64,000 nt of DNA. Source: Candidatus Chromulinivoraceae bacterium (lineage in GTDB: Bacteria > Patescibacteriota > Saccharimonadia > Saccharimonadales > Saccharimonadaceae). Each line of letters opens with the position of its first letter. The first letter of the stretch is position 1. The translations under genes were made by a program, and so were the position numbers. The DNA lies in the NCBI GenBank assembly GCA_035478595.1, contig DATIJL010000018.1, forward strand, positions 24,190 through 88,189, in the 5' to 3' direction. Of the stretch, positions 46,647 to 54,414 are shown in pieces. The notes beneath the pieces are model-generated. The model did no database searches, had not been told where the DNA came from, and saw only the letters and a list, made by a program, of their open reading frames with translations.

Positions 46647-46991
46647 ATGAACGACTTTCTAAGTAAAATCATTGGCGATCTGGAAGCTAAAAAAGAGTGG
46701 AAAGTAGTTGAAGCACGTGCCAAACTACTACCAGAAGAATACCGCATAGTGTACAACGAAATTAAACACTATGTTTGGCAAGGTGGTACGGGACTGACGG
46801 ATCCGAGTGACTTGTTTAAGCGTTTAGTTGAGTGCTTTGAAAAAGGTATCGCCGATGGCAAGCATGTGTCAGAAATTACTAGTGGTGACATTGCAGTGTT
46901 CGTGGATGGGCTTATACATGACGAGAAAACACATATTGATGGCTTACGTGAAAAACTAAACAATGCCGTTGCTAAAAAGCTCGGAAAATAG
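46647..46991 (+). CDS. DUF1048 family protein
   Basis: 114 residues, all-helical, charged. DUF1048 proteins occur with PadR/MarR regulators and DrrAB-type exporters, matching this neighbourhood. RBS GAAGGG 7-8 nt before ATG. Function unknown. Confidence 0.78.
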   Translation: MNDFLSKIIGDLEAKKEWKVVEARAKLLPEEYRIVYNEIKHYVWQGGTGLTDPSDLFKRLVECFEKGIADGKHVSEITSGDIAVFVDGLIHDEKTHIDGLREKLNNAVAKKLGK

Positions 46992-47002
46992 AAAGAGAAG
47001 AC

Positions 47003-47935
47003 ATGGAACCAGCAATTACAGTTCATGAGTTGAAAAAAGCTTACAAAAAGAACACCGTTCTTAAAGGTGTCAATTTTGATGTTGACGGCGGAACGGTTTT
47101 TGCGTTACTCGGTAGTAATGGTGCCGGTAAGACAACAATTATCAATATCTTAACAACACTGATTGAGGCCGATGCTGGCACTGCGATGGTCGGTGGGTTC
47201 GACGTCAATAAACAGCCAGATGAAGTTCGTCGACACATTAGCCTGACTGGACAGTTTGCTGCGGTCGACGAGATGCTTTCAGCCCGTGAGAACCTTGAGC
47301 TCATTGGTGATTTACGACATGTGAATGACTCTGTTCAAACAGCCAAAGAGTTGCTCAATAAGTTCAACCTTACGGATGCCGCAGACCGACTCGCCTCAAC
47401 GTTTTCTGGTGGTATGCGTCGTCGACTTGATATAGCGATGAGCCTGATAGGCAACCCACCTGTTATCTTTTTAGATGAACCGACTACCGGCCTTGACCCA
47501 GAGGCACGAAAAAGTATGTGGCAGACAATCAAGACGCTTGCCAAAGGTGGTACGACTATATTTCTGACAACGCAGTATCTTGATGAAGCAGACGAATTGG
47601 CTGACATTATTGCACTACTTCATGAGGGCAAGATTGTAGCTAAGGGCACTGCGTCTGAGTTGAAGAAGCTCGTTCCGGGTGATATTGTTAAGTTCACTTT
47701 TGGTGACGAAACGCAGCTCAACAGCGCTACGCGTGCTCTTGAAAAAACATTTGAAATAACAAAGAAAGATGATCTAACGCTCTCTGTCGCAACCAACGGT
47801 GATGCAAAACAGATTGCAGATTTATTCATTTGTCTTCGTGATGCTAAGCTCGAACCGTCTAGCTTCTCTCAGCAAGTACCAACGCTCGACGATGTATTCT
47901 TCAAGCTCATTGGCAATAAAAAGGAGGAAAAGTAG
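47003..47935 (+). CDS. DrrA-like ABC exporter ATPase
   Basis: 310 residues: Walker A 'GSNGAGKTTIINIL', signature 'FSGGMRRRLDIAM', Walker B '[15 protein letters not shown]'. The C-terminal DrrA-type domain is present. Drives export of hydrophobic compounds with the permease beginning 1 nt after its stop. Confidence 0.93.
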   Translation: MEPAITVHELKKAYKKNTVLKGVNFDVDGGTVFALLGSNGAGKTTIINILTTLIEADAGTAMVGGFDVNKQPDEVRRHISLTGQFAAVDEMLSARENLELIGDLRHVNDSVQTAKELLNKFNLTDAADRLASTFSGGMRRRLDIAMSLIGNPPVIFLDEPTTGLDPEARKSMWQTIKTLAKGGTTIFLTTQYLDEADELADIIALLHEGKIVAKGTASELKKLVPGDIVKFTFGDETQLNSATRALEKTFEITKKDDLTLSVATNGDAKQIADLFICLRDAKLEPSSFSQQVPTLDDVFFKLIGNKKEEK

Positions 47936-47936
47936 G

Positions 47937-48710
47937 ATGCAAACAATTAAAGACACCTGGACGATGGCTAAAAGAAGTTTGAAGCATATTTTACGTAGCC
48001 CCGATACGATTATCACCGTCGTGATCTCGCCAATAGCCTTGTTGCTTATGTTTGTCTATGTTTTGGGCGGGGCACTTGGTGAGCAAACTGGTTCAGTAAG
48101 CTATGTCGATTTCATTACTCCCGGAATCATTGTCTTGACGGTGATAAGTGGTATTGCGTATGCAGCTTTTCGTCTGAACAACGATATACAGAAAGGTATC
48201 ATCAACCGTTTCCGCACTATGCCGGTTGCCCCTTCCTCGGTATTGGGTGGACAGGTTATGTCATCAACTTTGTCTAACTTATTCTCGTCTATACTAGTGC
48301 TAGTCGTAGCGTTTGCAGTCGGGTTTAGAACGAGCGCAGGGCTCAACGAATGGCTAATGTTTGCTGGGTTAGTTACTCTATTCACGCTAGCAACAACCTG
48401 GATGGCAATATTCTTTGGCTTATTGGCAAAATCGGCCGAAGGTGCTAGTTCGTTCAGTTACATTCTGATGCTACTTATTTTTATCAGTCCGTCGTTCGTG
48501 CCAACGTCGTCCATGACGCCAATTTTGCGAGGTTTTGCCGAAAACCAGCCCTTCACTCCTATTATTGAGACGATGCGTTCACTGCTTACTACTGGAACTC
48601 TGGGCGGTAAGGAATGGATTGCGATGGCTTGGTGTGTCGGTATTCTTGTTGTGATGTATGCTCTTTCAGTATGGCAATACAAGAGAAAAATAACGGTAGC
48701 AAATAGTTAA
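47937..48710 (+). CDS. DrrB-like ABC-2 permease
   Basis: 257 residues with about six helices and the ABC-2 motif 'INRFRTMPVAPSSVLGG' (coupling helix). Start at the ATG at 47937 preceded by GGAGG. An in-frame upstream start at 47799 would sit inside the ATPase gene. Confidence 0.9.
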   Translation: MQTIKDTWTMAKRSLKHILRSPDTIITVVISPIALLLMFVYVLGGALGEQTGSVSYVDFITPGIIVLTVISGIAYAAFRLNNDIQKGIINRFRTMPVAPSSVLGGQVMSSTLSNLFSSILVLVVAFAVGFRTSAGLNEWLMFAGLVTLFTLATTWMAIFFGLLAKSAEGASSFSYILMLLIFISPSFVPTSSMTPILRGFAENQPFTPIIETMRSLLTTGTLGGKEWIAMAWCVGILVVMYALSVWQYKRKITVANS

Positions 48711-48828
48711 AGAGCGCGTAAGGGTGCCAAGAATACCTTAGTCGCGCAGCCAACGGGTAAGAACCTTCTGCGACTTAGCCACTCTATTTAGATCAACTAG
48801 CTTCGCAAGAAGTAGCCGTATTGCATGC

Positions 48829-48868
48829 TTCTCATCAGTATCGTCGAGATGGGCGATACTGATGAGAA
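48829..48868. repeat. 15-bp perfect hairpin
   Basis: TTCTCATCAGTATCG / CGATACTGATGAGAA with a 10-nt loop, 120 nt after the exporter operon; probably a terminator. Confidence 0.7.
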
Positions 48869-48913
48869 ATCTTTATAATATCCTCGGTCTGAAGTCCAAT
48901 ATGGCCGACTTAC

Positions 48914-50158
48914 CTAGGAACAACCACTCGTTATAGGCCCGGCTGTTCCTACGATAGAGTGGTTTGCGAGATCATACAGTGCGACATTGATAGTATAGCT
49001 ATCACCATTGTTGAGATGCGGCATTCGGATGTAGGATGTATCGGTGTCACTACTGGCGCCCGGGAAGTCATGGCGCGTATTGCCGTAGAGCGTCGCACCT
49101 CCTGAGGAGCCGCTCGTAATAACGTATACCGCTTGTACGCTACCAGCTCCATCAACACTGAAAGGTTCTTGGAAGCTCATGCTACACTCATTGCTAAAAA
49201 TCGAATCATGATACTGGGAGCTAGATATTGTACCGGGCGTGATGTGTGTCATATAGGAAGTACCGTTTGCTACCATGAGTTGTTGTGGTGCTGCGCATGA
49301 ACTGACAACAAACGGTCCTGCAGTCGTCGTAATACTCGAATCTGCAGTGTCGGTGACGACGGCACTAATACGATAACTGTCGCCAGGCTCAAGTCCCTGC
49401 CAGCCAGCGATAACATTATCTGAATTACTGCCCGCCGCGCTGAAGCTATAGGTAACCGGGTTGTAGACGGAGTCACTCGTTCGATTGCTCAGCACCTTCC
49501 AAGTGACTGATACGCTGCCACTGCCATCAACGCTGAAGTGAACTGTCTGATTAATGGAACACTGAGAGGCCGTGTAGGCACTCGTCGTCACGGAAAGGCT
49601 AGCGCTAATATGGCCCATTGGTCCCGGAGGTGGTGTCGTGTTGCCGCCTGTCGTCCCTCCGCTACCTCCAGTGCCACTTCCCGTTGAGCTTGAAGTACCA
49701 CTACCGCCCAACTTACTTGTTGATGCATTACCCTTAGTCGTGCCGCCTTTGTTGATGGCTTGCTGAGGGGTTGTCTTTTGAGGTGTCGCAGAGCCCTTGT
49801 CAGATGAACTGATCTGAGTTGTTGGCGATGAGTTGACCCCACCCTCAGTGTGCTGTTTGCTGATGAGCTGCTTGTTGCGGGCCTGTTCTGTGTTGAGACC
49901 GCTCACCAAGCTTGGCAACACTAGGAGATGATTAGTTGAGTTAAGTGTCGACTGCGCTGTTCCCAGCTGGCCTTTATCGTCCGAATGCCGAGCTGATTGT
50001 AAGGATAGCTCAGCATGGATGTTCTGGTACACTACGAACATGATAAAGAGACCAGCGATGCCTCCACTACAGATGATGATATACCATTTTCGTGAGTGTT
50101 TAAAAAGATGCGCGAACGTTGTTGCGGGAGCATTGAAAAATAACTTAAAAGAAGCCAT
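48914..50158 (-). CDS. membrane-anchored surface protein with two Ig/PKD-like repeats
   Basis: 414 residues. N-terminal cytoplasmic part, a membrane helix at about 28-46, then a Ser/Thr/Gly/Pro linker (about 85-185, repeats of Gly-Ser-Gly-Thr). Two similar beta-domains follow with paired Cys ('YTASQCSINQTVHFSVDGSGSVSV' class pattern and its repeat 'NECSMSFQEPFSVDGAGSV'). Probably an adhesin or stalk on the cell surface. Confidence 0.7.
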   Translation of the reverse strand: MASFKLFFNAPATTFAHLFKHSRKWYIIICSGGIAGLFIMFVVYQNIHAELSLQSARHSDDKGQLGTAQSTLNSTNHLLVLPSLVSGLNTEQARNKQLISKQHTEGGVNSSPTTQISSSDKGSATPQKTTPQQAINKGGTTKGNASTSKLGGSGTSSSTGSGTGGSGGTTGGNTTPPPGPMGHISASLSVTTSAYTASQCSINQTVHFSVDGSGSVSVTWKVLSNRTSDSVYNPVTYSFSAAGSNSDNVIAGWQGLEPGDSYRISAVVTDTADSSITTTAGPFVVSSCAAPQQLMVANGTSYMTHITPGTISSSQYHDSIFSNECSMSFQEPFSVDGAGSVQAVYVITSGSSGGATLYGNTRHDFPGASSDTDTSYIRMPHLNNGDSYTINVALYDLANHSIVGTAGPITSGCS

Positions 50159-50324
50159 CTAAGATAGTATATGTCATCTTAAGCATGTGCTCAATGGATT
50201 TCAAGCGGTGACATTATTACATTTTAATGAAGTTATGTCAGAATCTAGCTGTAATGTGAATTTATCCACATTGACAATTTCGGAAAGGAGTATAATAAGA
50301 AGAGTAAGTATAGGAGGGCATGCC

Positions 50325-50888
50325 ATGTTTTGGCACGCTTATGGAGTCTTTATGCGCAACGACAGTCTAGTAACGACCCTGGCCCAAAAACAGAAGGCAA
50401 TTAGAACGATTTACATTTCATCGTACATTCCACGAAGATGCGGCATCGCTACATTTACGAAGGACCTAACGACGGCTATTAATAACCTTAACCCTCATGC
50501 ACTCTCTGAGATCATTGCTGTTCTCGATGATCTAGAATACCTTTACCCGTGGGAGGCGAAGATGCGTATCTCTCAGCATGTTCTGAGTGATTATATCGAT
50601 GCTGCACGTTACATTAACCGATCTTCAACTGATATTGTCAACCTGCAGCATGAGTTTGGTCTTTATGGAGGCGAAGATGGCGAGTATATCCTCTCACTCA
50701 TTGACGATCTTGAGCGACCACTCGTAACAACATTCCATACTATCCTGCCCGATCCAGATGATCACAAAGCATACATCATGCGACGTATTATCGATAAATC
50801 TGCTGCGATTGTGGCTATGACCAATGAGTCGCTACAGACGCTCATCTCAAAATATAGTTGTCCACCCGAGAGACTTAAAATCTCTTGA
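50325..50888 (+). pseudogene. glycosyltransferase (GT4-like) N-terminal half, truncated
   Basis: About 187 residues. 'YISSYIPRRCGIATFTKDLT', 'NLQHEFGLYGGEDGEYI' and 'LVTTFHTILPDPDDHK' are the N-domain of a GT-B glycosyltransferase. The donor-sugar domain (usually another about 200 residues) is missing: the frame runs into tRNA-Leu sequence and stops at 50888 ('PERLKIS'). AGGAGG 7 nt before the ATG at 50325. Truncated enzyme, very probably inactive. Confidence 0.75.
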
Positions 50889-50928
50889 CCATTAGGTCGT
50901 GCGGGTTCAAGTCCCGCTCTGCGCACCA
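50867..50928 (+). pseudogene. 3' part of tRNA-Leu(UAA), possible attachment-site remnant
   Basis: 62 nt from the anticodon stem to CCA. 21 nt and 31 nt blocks are identical to the intact tRNA-Leu(UAA) at 52493, but the variable arm reads GACC-ATTA-GGTC instead of GGCC-ATAAC-GGCC, i.e. a compensated pair change. It therefore descends from a different functional tRNA-Leu gene. It is fused to the glycosyltransferase. Confidence 0.85.
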
Positions 50929-50946
50929 TGATAGATTTCAAGATAC

Positions 50947-50974
50947 AAAAGTGTTCCACGATGGAGCACTTTTT
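50947..50974 (+). terminator. terminator behind the tRNA fragment
   Basis: AAAAGTGTTCC/GGAGCACTTTT hairpin with T-run; arm shared with the terminator after tRNA-Leu(GAG). Confidence 0.75.
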
Positions 50975-51003
50975 GTTTGTCTTCGATTTGGTATCTGTTG
51001 CAT

Positions 51004-51023
51004 GGGTTCAAGTCCTCTCTTGC
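51004..51023 (+). repeat. T-arm remnant resembling tRNA-Leu(GAG)
   Basis: GGGTTCAAGTCCTCTCTTGC matches the T-arm/acceptor of tRNA-Leu(GAG) with only 2 or so changes; the rest of the tRNA is absent. Confidence 0.5.
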
Positions 51024-51091
51024 TTAAAGATTGGTGATTATATGCTTATCCTGTAGTTGTGTATAATTTGTAGTTGTGTATAATTGTTTTC

Positions 51092-51697
51092 ATGACAATA
51101 GATTCTGACCCTGGCTTTAAAATTATCGCTCCTGAGCCACCACGCTCTCCCGAGGCAGCAGAGTTCTTCCGGAATCACCCGGAATTTACGGTGTCTGATA
51201 GCCTTACTTTTCTGACTGACCATTACCCTGATACCTCTGAATGGATCGTCGACAGCGGTGTTGCTGTCCAGGCTTTAACTGGGCGAAGAGAAGGCTATCC
51301 AAGTGACATTGATATAGTCAGTCTGAGCCCTGACATGGAAACTGATTTTGGTCATAGTGACGGAATTGATCCTGCTGACAGAAGATATATAGATGTTAAG
51401 TCGATAGACCATTGGTTGCTTGGGAGAGGAGCTGGGCTGGCAGACCCTTCATCTCTCTGGCCGTATATTGTTGCCTTGAGCTTGCCTCGTGATATCGAAG
51501 GACATTCGGTAAGGATTATGCATCCTGCAATTATCGCTGCCGGAAAAAGTACTATGGCAAAAATGACGCAACGTCCTAAGGATACGGCCGACCTAGAGCT
51601 ACTTGCTGTTGAGCCTGGGCAATTACAGGCTGCAACGGAACTATTGCGAGGCCATGATCTTGAGCGACAGTTTAGACTCTTACAACCGCATTCATAA
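51092..51697 (+). CDS. nucleotidyltransferase-like protein
   Basis: 201 residues. 'SGVAVQALTGRREGYPSDIDIVSL' resembles the G(G)xAv..hG.R.t.DiDl motif of minimal nucleotidyltransferases, with DID as metal ligands, and a helical C-terminal half follows. Many such proteins are toxins or resistance enzymes, but no antitoxin is adjacent. ATG 51092 follows a TATAAT-type box; a TTG at 51074 would extend it. The preceding 15 nt are a tandem duplicate (tagttgtgtataatt, twice). Confidence 0.55.
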   Translation: MTIDSDPGFKIIAPEPPRSPEAAEFFRNHPEFTVSDSLTFLTDHYPDTSEWIVDSGVAVQALTGRREGYPSDIDIVSLSPDMETDFGHSDGIDPADRRYIDVKSIDHWLLGRGAGLADPSSLWPYIVALSLPRDIEGHSVRIMHPAIIAAGKSTMAKMTQRPKDTADLELLAVEPGQLQAATELLRGHDLERQFRLLQPHS

Positions 51698-51718
51698 CTA
51701 TATACCTATAAAGGATAG

Positions 51719-51958
51719 CTAGGGCGGATTGGAGAGATTATTATTTTGATCCAATAAAGAGGCTTCTTGAAAAGTAATAAGATCAATGTTGCGTTCTTGC
51801 CCCGATCGGTTCACATGATATTGACTCTCCTCGGTTTCAGGCTCGACAGTATGTATCTCGTCGTTATAACAAACCCATCCTAGGTCACTTAGCTTTTGGT
51901 ACATCAAAACCAGGCTAGGTTCTATAGTGTTCCACGATAGGTCGATGTGGCGCACCAT
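51719..51958 (-). CDS. small repeat-family protein, copy C
   Basis: 79 residues from 'MVRHIDLSWNTIEPSLVLM'. Shares about 40 residues with copy A and has a longer polar C-terminus. An upstream in-frame ATG (52003) lies inside a 21-bp hairpin and is unlikely. Function unknown. Confidence 0.6.
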   Translation of the reverse strand: MVRHIDLSWNTIEPSLVLMYQKLSDLGWVCYNDEIHTVEPETEESQYHVNRSGQERNIDLITFQEASLLDQNNNLSNPP

Positions 51959-51999
51959 AGAAAATGACCCAGACATTTTGTCTGGGTCATTTTCTATGG
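51955..51999. repeat. perfect 21-bp hairpin
   Basis: CCATAGAAAATGACCCAGAC begins a 21-bp arm whose exact reverse complement follows after 3 nt. It immediately follows the CCA-like end of copy C, where tRNAs normally have terminators. Confidence 0.85.
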
Positions 52000-52035
52000 T
52001 CAACGCTAATGTCTTCGAGTTTCAGCTAAAACTTA

Positions 52036-52072
52036 CTGTACGCAGGCGCGATTGCATCGCGTCTGCGTACAG
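52036..52072 (-). terminator. long GC-rich hairpin after small membrane gene
   Basis: Stem CTGTACGCAGGCGCGAT / ATCGCGTCTGCGTACAG (17 bp with one G-T) and 3-nt loop, 8 nt past the stop of the minus-strand gene. Confidence 0.8.
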
Positions 52073-52080
52073 AGTCCCGA

Positions 52081-52242
52081 CTACTGCATATAGGGGTGTC
52101 CGAAGATCATGACCACCAGAGCGACCAGCACCAGAAAGAGAAAAGGAATGAGGAGGAGCCCGAGATAGCGCAGCCACTTCACTTCCATCTTTGGTGGATC
52201 TTGGTTAGTATCATGATCGGCTTTGCCAGTGTTACCTGTCAT
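52081..52242 (-). CDS. small one-helix membrane protein
   Basis: 53 residues: polar N-terminus 'TGNTGKADHDTNQDPPKMEV' then one helix 'LGLLLIPFLFLVLVALVVMIF' and a short tail. GGAGA ribosome site 5-7 nt upstream, TTGACA promoter further up and a long hairpin after the stop, so it is a self-contained gene although short. Function unknown. Confidence 0.65.
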   Translation of the reverse strand: MTGNTGKADHDTNQDPPKMEVKWLRYLGLLLIPFLFLVLVALVVMIFGHPYMQ

Positions 52243-52307
52243 GGCTTCTCCAATGTATCGTAGTATCGAGGATAGGCTTCTAGCCTGTAGGCGATTGCCA
52301 GTCTAAC

Positions 52308-52336
52308 TTATATAGTATTTGTTTTTAGCCTGTCAA
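52308..52336 (-). promoter_or_regulatory. promoter of small membrane gene
   Basis: TTGACA (52336-52331), 16-17 nt spacer, TATATAA (52314-52308 region) on the minus strand. Confidence 0.6.
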
Positions 52337-52410
52337 GCTAAAAGAGGGTACTGTGAAGCCCACATGAAATCAACCTCTGTTTTTGGGAAGGATGGTATAA
52401 TATCCTAGAC

Positions 52411-52484
52411 GGCGCGTTGACGGAACGGTTACGTGGAGGTCTGCAAAACCTTTTAAATGGGTTCGACTCCCATACGTGCCTCCA
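52411..52484 (+). tRNA. tRNA-Cys(GCA)
   Basis: 74 nt with CCA. Acceptor GGCGCGT/ACGTGCC (one G-T), anticodon loop CTGCAAA (GCA), T arm TGGGTTCGACTCCCA. TATAAT at 52396-52401 just upstream. Cotranscribed with tRNA-Leu(UAA). Confidence 0.95.
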
Positions 52485-52492
52485 TTTTTCGT

Positions 52493-52580
52493 GCGCGGAT
52501 GGTGGAATCGGTAGACACGAGAGACTTAAAATCTCTTGGCCATAACGGCCGTGCGGGTTCAAGTCCCGCTCTGCGCACCA
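52493..52580 (+). tRNA. tRNA-Leu(UAA)
   Basis: 88 nt with CCA; acceptor GCGCGGA/TCTGCGC, anticodon loop CTTAAAA (UAA), variable arm GGCC-ATAAC-GGCC, T arm GCGGGTTCAAGTCCCGC. Confidence 0.96.
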
Positions 52581-52582
52581 AA

Positions 52583-52614
52583 GAAAATAGCCCGAGTTAT
52601 TTCGGGCTATTTTC
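52583..52614. terminator. terminator of tRNA operon
   Basis: GAAAATAGCCCGA/TCGGGCTATTTTC stem with T-run; also faces the minus-strand GC-rich gene. Confidence 0.92.
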
Positions 52615-52638
52615 TTTGTATTAAAGGTGCATAAAGAA

Positions 52639-52693
52639 GGCCTCGATCCGAAGACCGAAGTCTTCTTCACGAGGCCGATCCGGCGTATGCCGG
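52639..52693 (-). terminator. tandem GC-rich hairpins after GC-rich gene
   Basis: Directly after the stop: CCGGC-GTAT-GCCGG (52680-52693), then GGCCTCG/CGAGGCC (52639-52676) enclosing GAAGAC/GTCTTC closed by a tetraloop. No T-run; the form resembles terminators of high-GC bacteria. Confidence 0.65.
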
Positions 52694-52951
52694 TTACCAC
52701 CTTTCTTCGCGCACGTTGTGCCCGAACATCGCGGTGAAGTCGGTGAAGGTGACGTAGACCGTCGAACCTCCGATGTCGTCCGTGATGCTGTAGGTGGTGT
52801 GGTTGTCGACGCGCACTTCAGCCGTCTTGGCCAGCTGCGCTTCGAGGGCCTCCGTGAGCGCGCGCGGAAGCCGCAGGAAGATGTCGGCCGCCAGCGCCGT
52901 GCGGTAGGGGTAGTGAGCGACGGTGCCTTCGATGGCGAGTTCGTCGAGCAT
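52694..52951 (-). CDS. GC-rich orphan small protein
   Basis: 85 residues, soluble; alpha/beta pattern ('RTALAADIFLRLPRALTEALEAQLAK' helix class; 'STVYVTFTDFTAMFG' strand). G/C nearly fixed at third codon positions, unlike its surroundings. GAAGGAG 6 nt before ATG. Family unknown; probably acquired from a high-GC donor. Confidence 0.7.
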   Translation of the reverse strand: MLDELAIEGTVAHYPYRTALAADIFLRLPRALTEALEAQLAKTAEVRVDNHTTYSITDDIGGSTVYVTFTDFTAMFGHNVREERW

Positions 52952-52982
52952 TATATACTCCTTCTCGGTGAGACTTACTTCT

Positions 52983-53010
52983 ACTATACTACAAAAATAA
53001 AAAAAGTCAA
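52983..53010 (-). promoter_or_regulatory. promoter of GC-rich gene
   Basis: TTGACT (53010-53005), 16-nt spacer, TATAGT (52988-52983) on the minus strand, in AT-rich DNA. Confidence 0.6.
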
Positions 53011-53026
53011 GTAGTATTATATGAAA

Positions 53027-54379
53027 TCAAAAACTTTTATCAAGGGAGGAGAGAAAATTCTGAGCCCACTCAGAGGCTTGATGTTCCTTTACCTCATGAC
53101 GAAGAGTGGTCCAACGCTGTTTTTTTTCTTCTTGAGACATAGCGAAAGCTTGTTCTATGGCATCGGCGGCCGCTTGTGGATCATTTGGTGGAATGATCAT
53201 GCTCGCTTTCAGCTGCGTCGCTGCTCCCATTGTGTTGCTAATGATGAGGCTTCCCGGCTGTCTTCGCGCAGCGATGTACTCTTTGGCGACGAGATTCATG
53301 CCATCGGCAATTGGTATGTTTAGGTGAACGTCGGCTACCTGATACCAGGCGCAAATCTCATGAAGCCCGATATTCTCATAGGTATAGACAACTGGCTGCC
53401 AAGTTTTTGTTGCAAATCTTAAGTTGATGGCAGTAACTTTTTTGACGATATCCTTTTTAAGCTCTTCGTACTCTAATACTGCCTCTCGTGATGGTGCAAC
53501 ATTTAATCGGTAGACTATTTTACGCCCAGGGTGTCGGGACAAAAAGCGTTCAAAAGCCTCAAGTTGCGTAATAATGCCTTTGGTGTAGTCGAGACGTGAG
53601 AGTGAAAATACAATCTTATATCTTTCAAATCGTTTCTTGATATCTCGGACATGCTCCTGAACATCGGGTGCAGTATTTTGTTTATCAAAACTGTCAAAAT
53701 CGATACCGATAGGGAACGCCTGGACGCTGACGTGTGGAGGTAATGCTATGTCTCTTGCTTTTAGAGCGGTGTGAAATCTGTGGACGTCACGTTGTACCTG
53801 TAGACCAATTACATCTGTATCCATAAGACTTGTTAATATTTCATCAAGTAAAGGGACCTTTTGCAGTGTGGACTCGGGAAAAAAAGGTGTATGAAGAAAA
53901 AATCCAATTTTATTGTGAATTCCCCGACGACGCAGTTCATGAGGTAGTAAGAAAAGATGGTAGTCGTGAATCCATATAATATCGTCAGGGGTAACTATCG
54001 ATTCTATCGCATTAGCAAAGAGCCGCATTACCTTATGAACATCTTTTTTCGCTGTGGTTGAGTGTGTAGCCGTCGGCGCTATGCCATGCGCGAGTGGCCA
54101 TAAAATCCCATTAGCAAATGTATCGTAATAGGCGGTTATTTCTGGGGCAGTAAGATTAATCGGACAAATAAATGGCGGTATGTCGAGTGATGCGAGTTCT
54201 TTCTGACTTAGATGTCGCCGCATACCATTCCAGCCTACCCATGTAGAGCTGTTCTCGTCAAAAAGAGAGGAAAGTGCCGTTGCGAGACCGCCGCTACTAC
54301 GTGATAACGAAAGTTTACCGCGTTCGTCTTGAACGCTGACAGGCAGTCGGTTAGACACAATAATGAGTCGTTGGACCAT
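53027..54379 (-). CDS. otsA: trehalose-6-phosphate synthase
   Basis: GT20 enzyme joining UDP-glucose (or ADP-glucose) and glucose-6-phosphate. 'SNRLPVSVQD', 'SSGGLATAL', 'VGWNGM', 'WIHDYHLFLLP', 'LSRLDYTKGI' and 'DGMNLVAKEY' are the family signatures. 450 residues. Divergent from otsB with 35 bp between, so trehalose synthesis is complete here. Confidence 0.95.
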   Translation of the reverse strand: MVQRLIIVSNRLPVSVQDERGKLSLSRSSGGLATALSSLFDENSSTWVGWNGMRRHLSQKELASLDIPPFICPINLTAPEITAYYDTFANGILWPLAHGIAPTATHSTTAKKDVHKVMRLFANAIESIVTPDDIIWIHDYHLFLLPHELRRRGIHNKIGFFLHTPFFPESTLQKVPLLDEILTSLMDTDVIGLQVQRDVHRFHTALKARDIALPPHVSVQAFPIGIDFDSFDKQNTAPDVQEHVRDIKKRFERYKIVFSLSRLDYTKGIITQLEAFERFLSRHPGRKIVYRLNVAPSREAVLEYEELKKDIVKKVTAINLRFATKTWQPVVYTYENIGLHEICAWYQVADVHLNIPIADGMNLVAKEYIAARRQPGSLIISNTMGAATQLKASMIIPPNDPQAAADAIEQAFAMSQEEKKQRWTTLRHEVKEHQASEWAQNFLSSLDKSF

Positions 54380-54414
54380 GTATATTTACGATAGCATGAT
54401 TTATACTAAAACCA

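Noticed and set aside
48850..48870. CTGATGAGAAA as a second hammerhead core
   Set aside because: It is one arm of a 15-bp hairpin; there is no stem II between CUGAUGA and GAAA.
48738..48872. Minus-strand frame with a helix-like end (LLLAKLVDLNRVAKSQKVLTRWLRD-type)
   Set aside because: No ATG/GTG/TTG start in frame, and it crosses a perfect hairpin; most likely chance or a relic.
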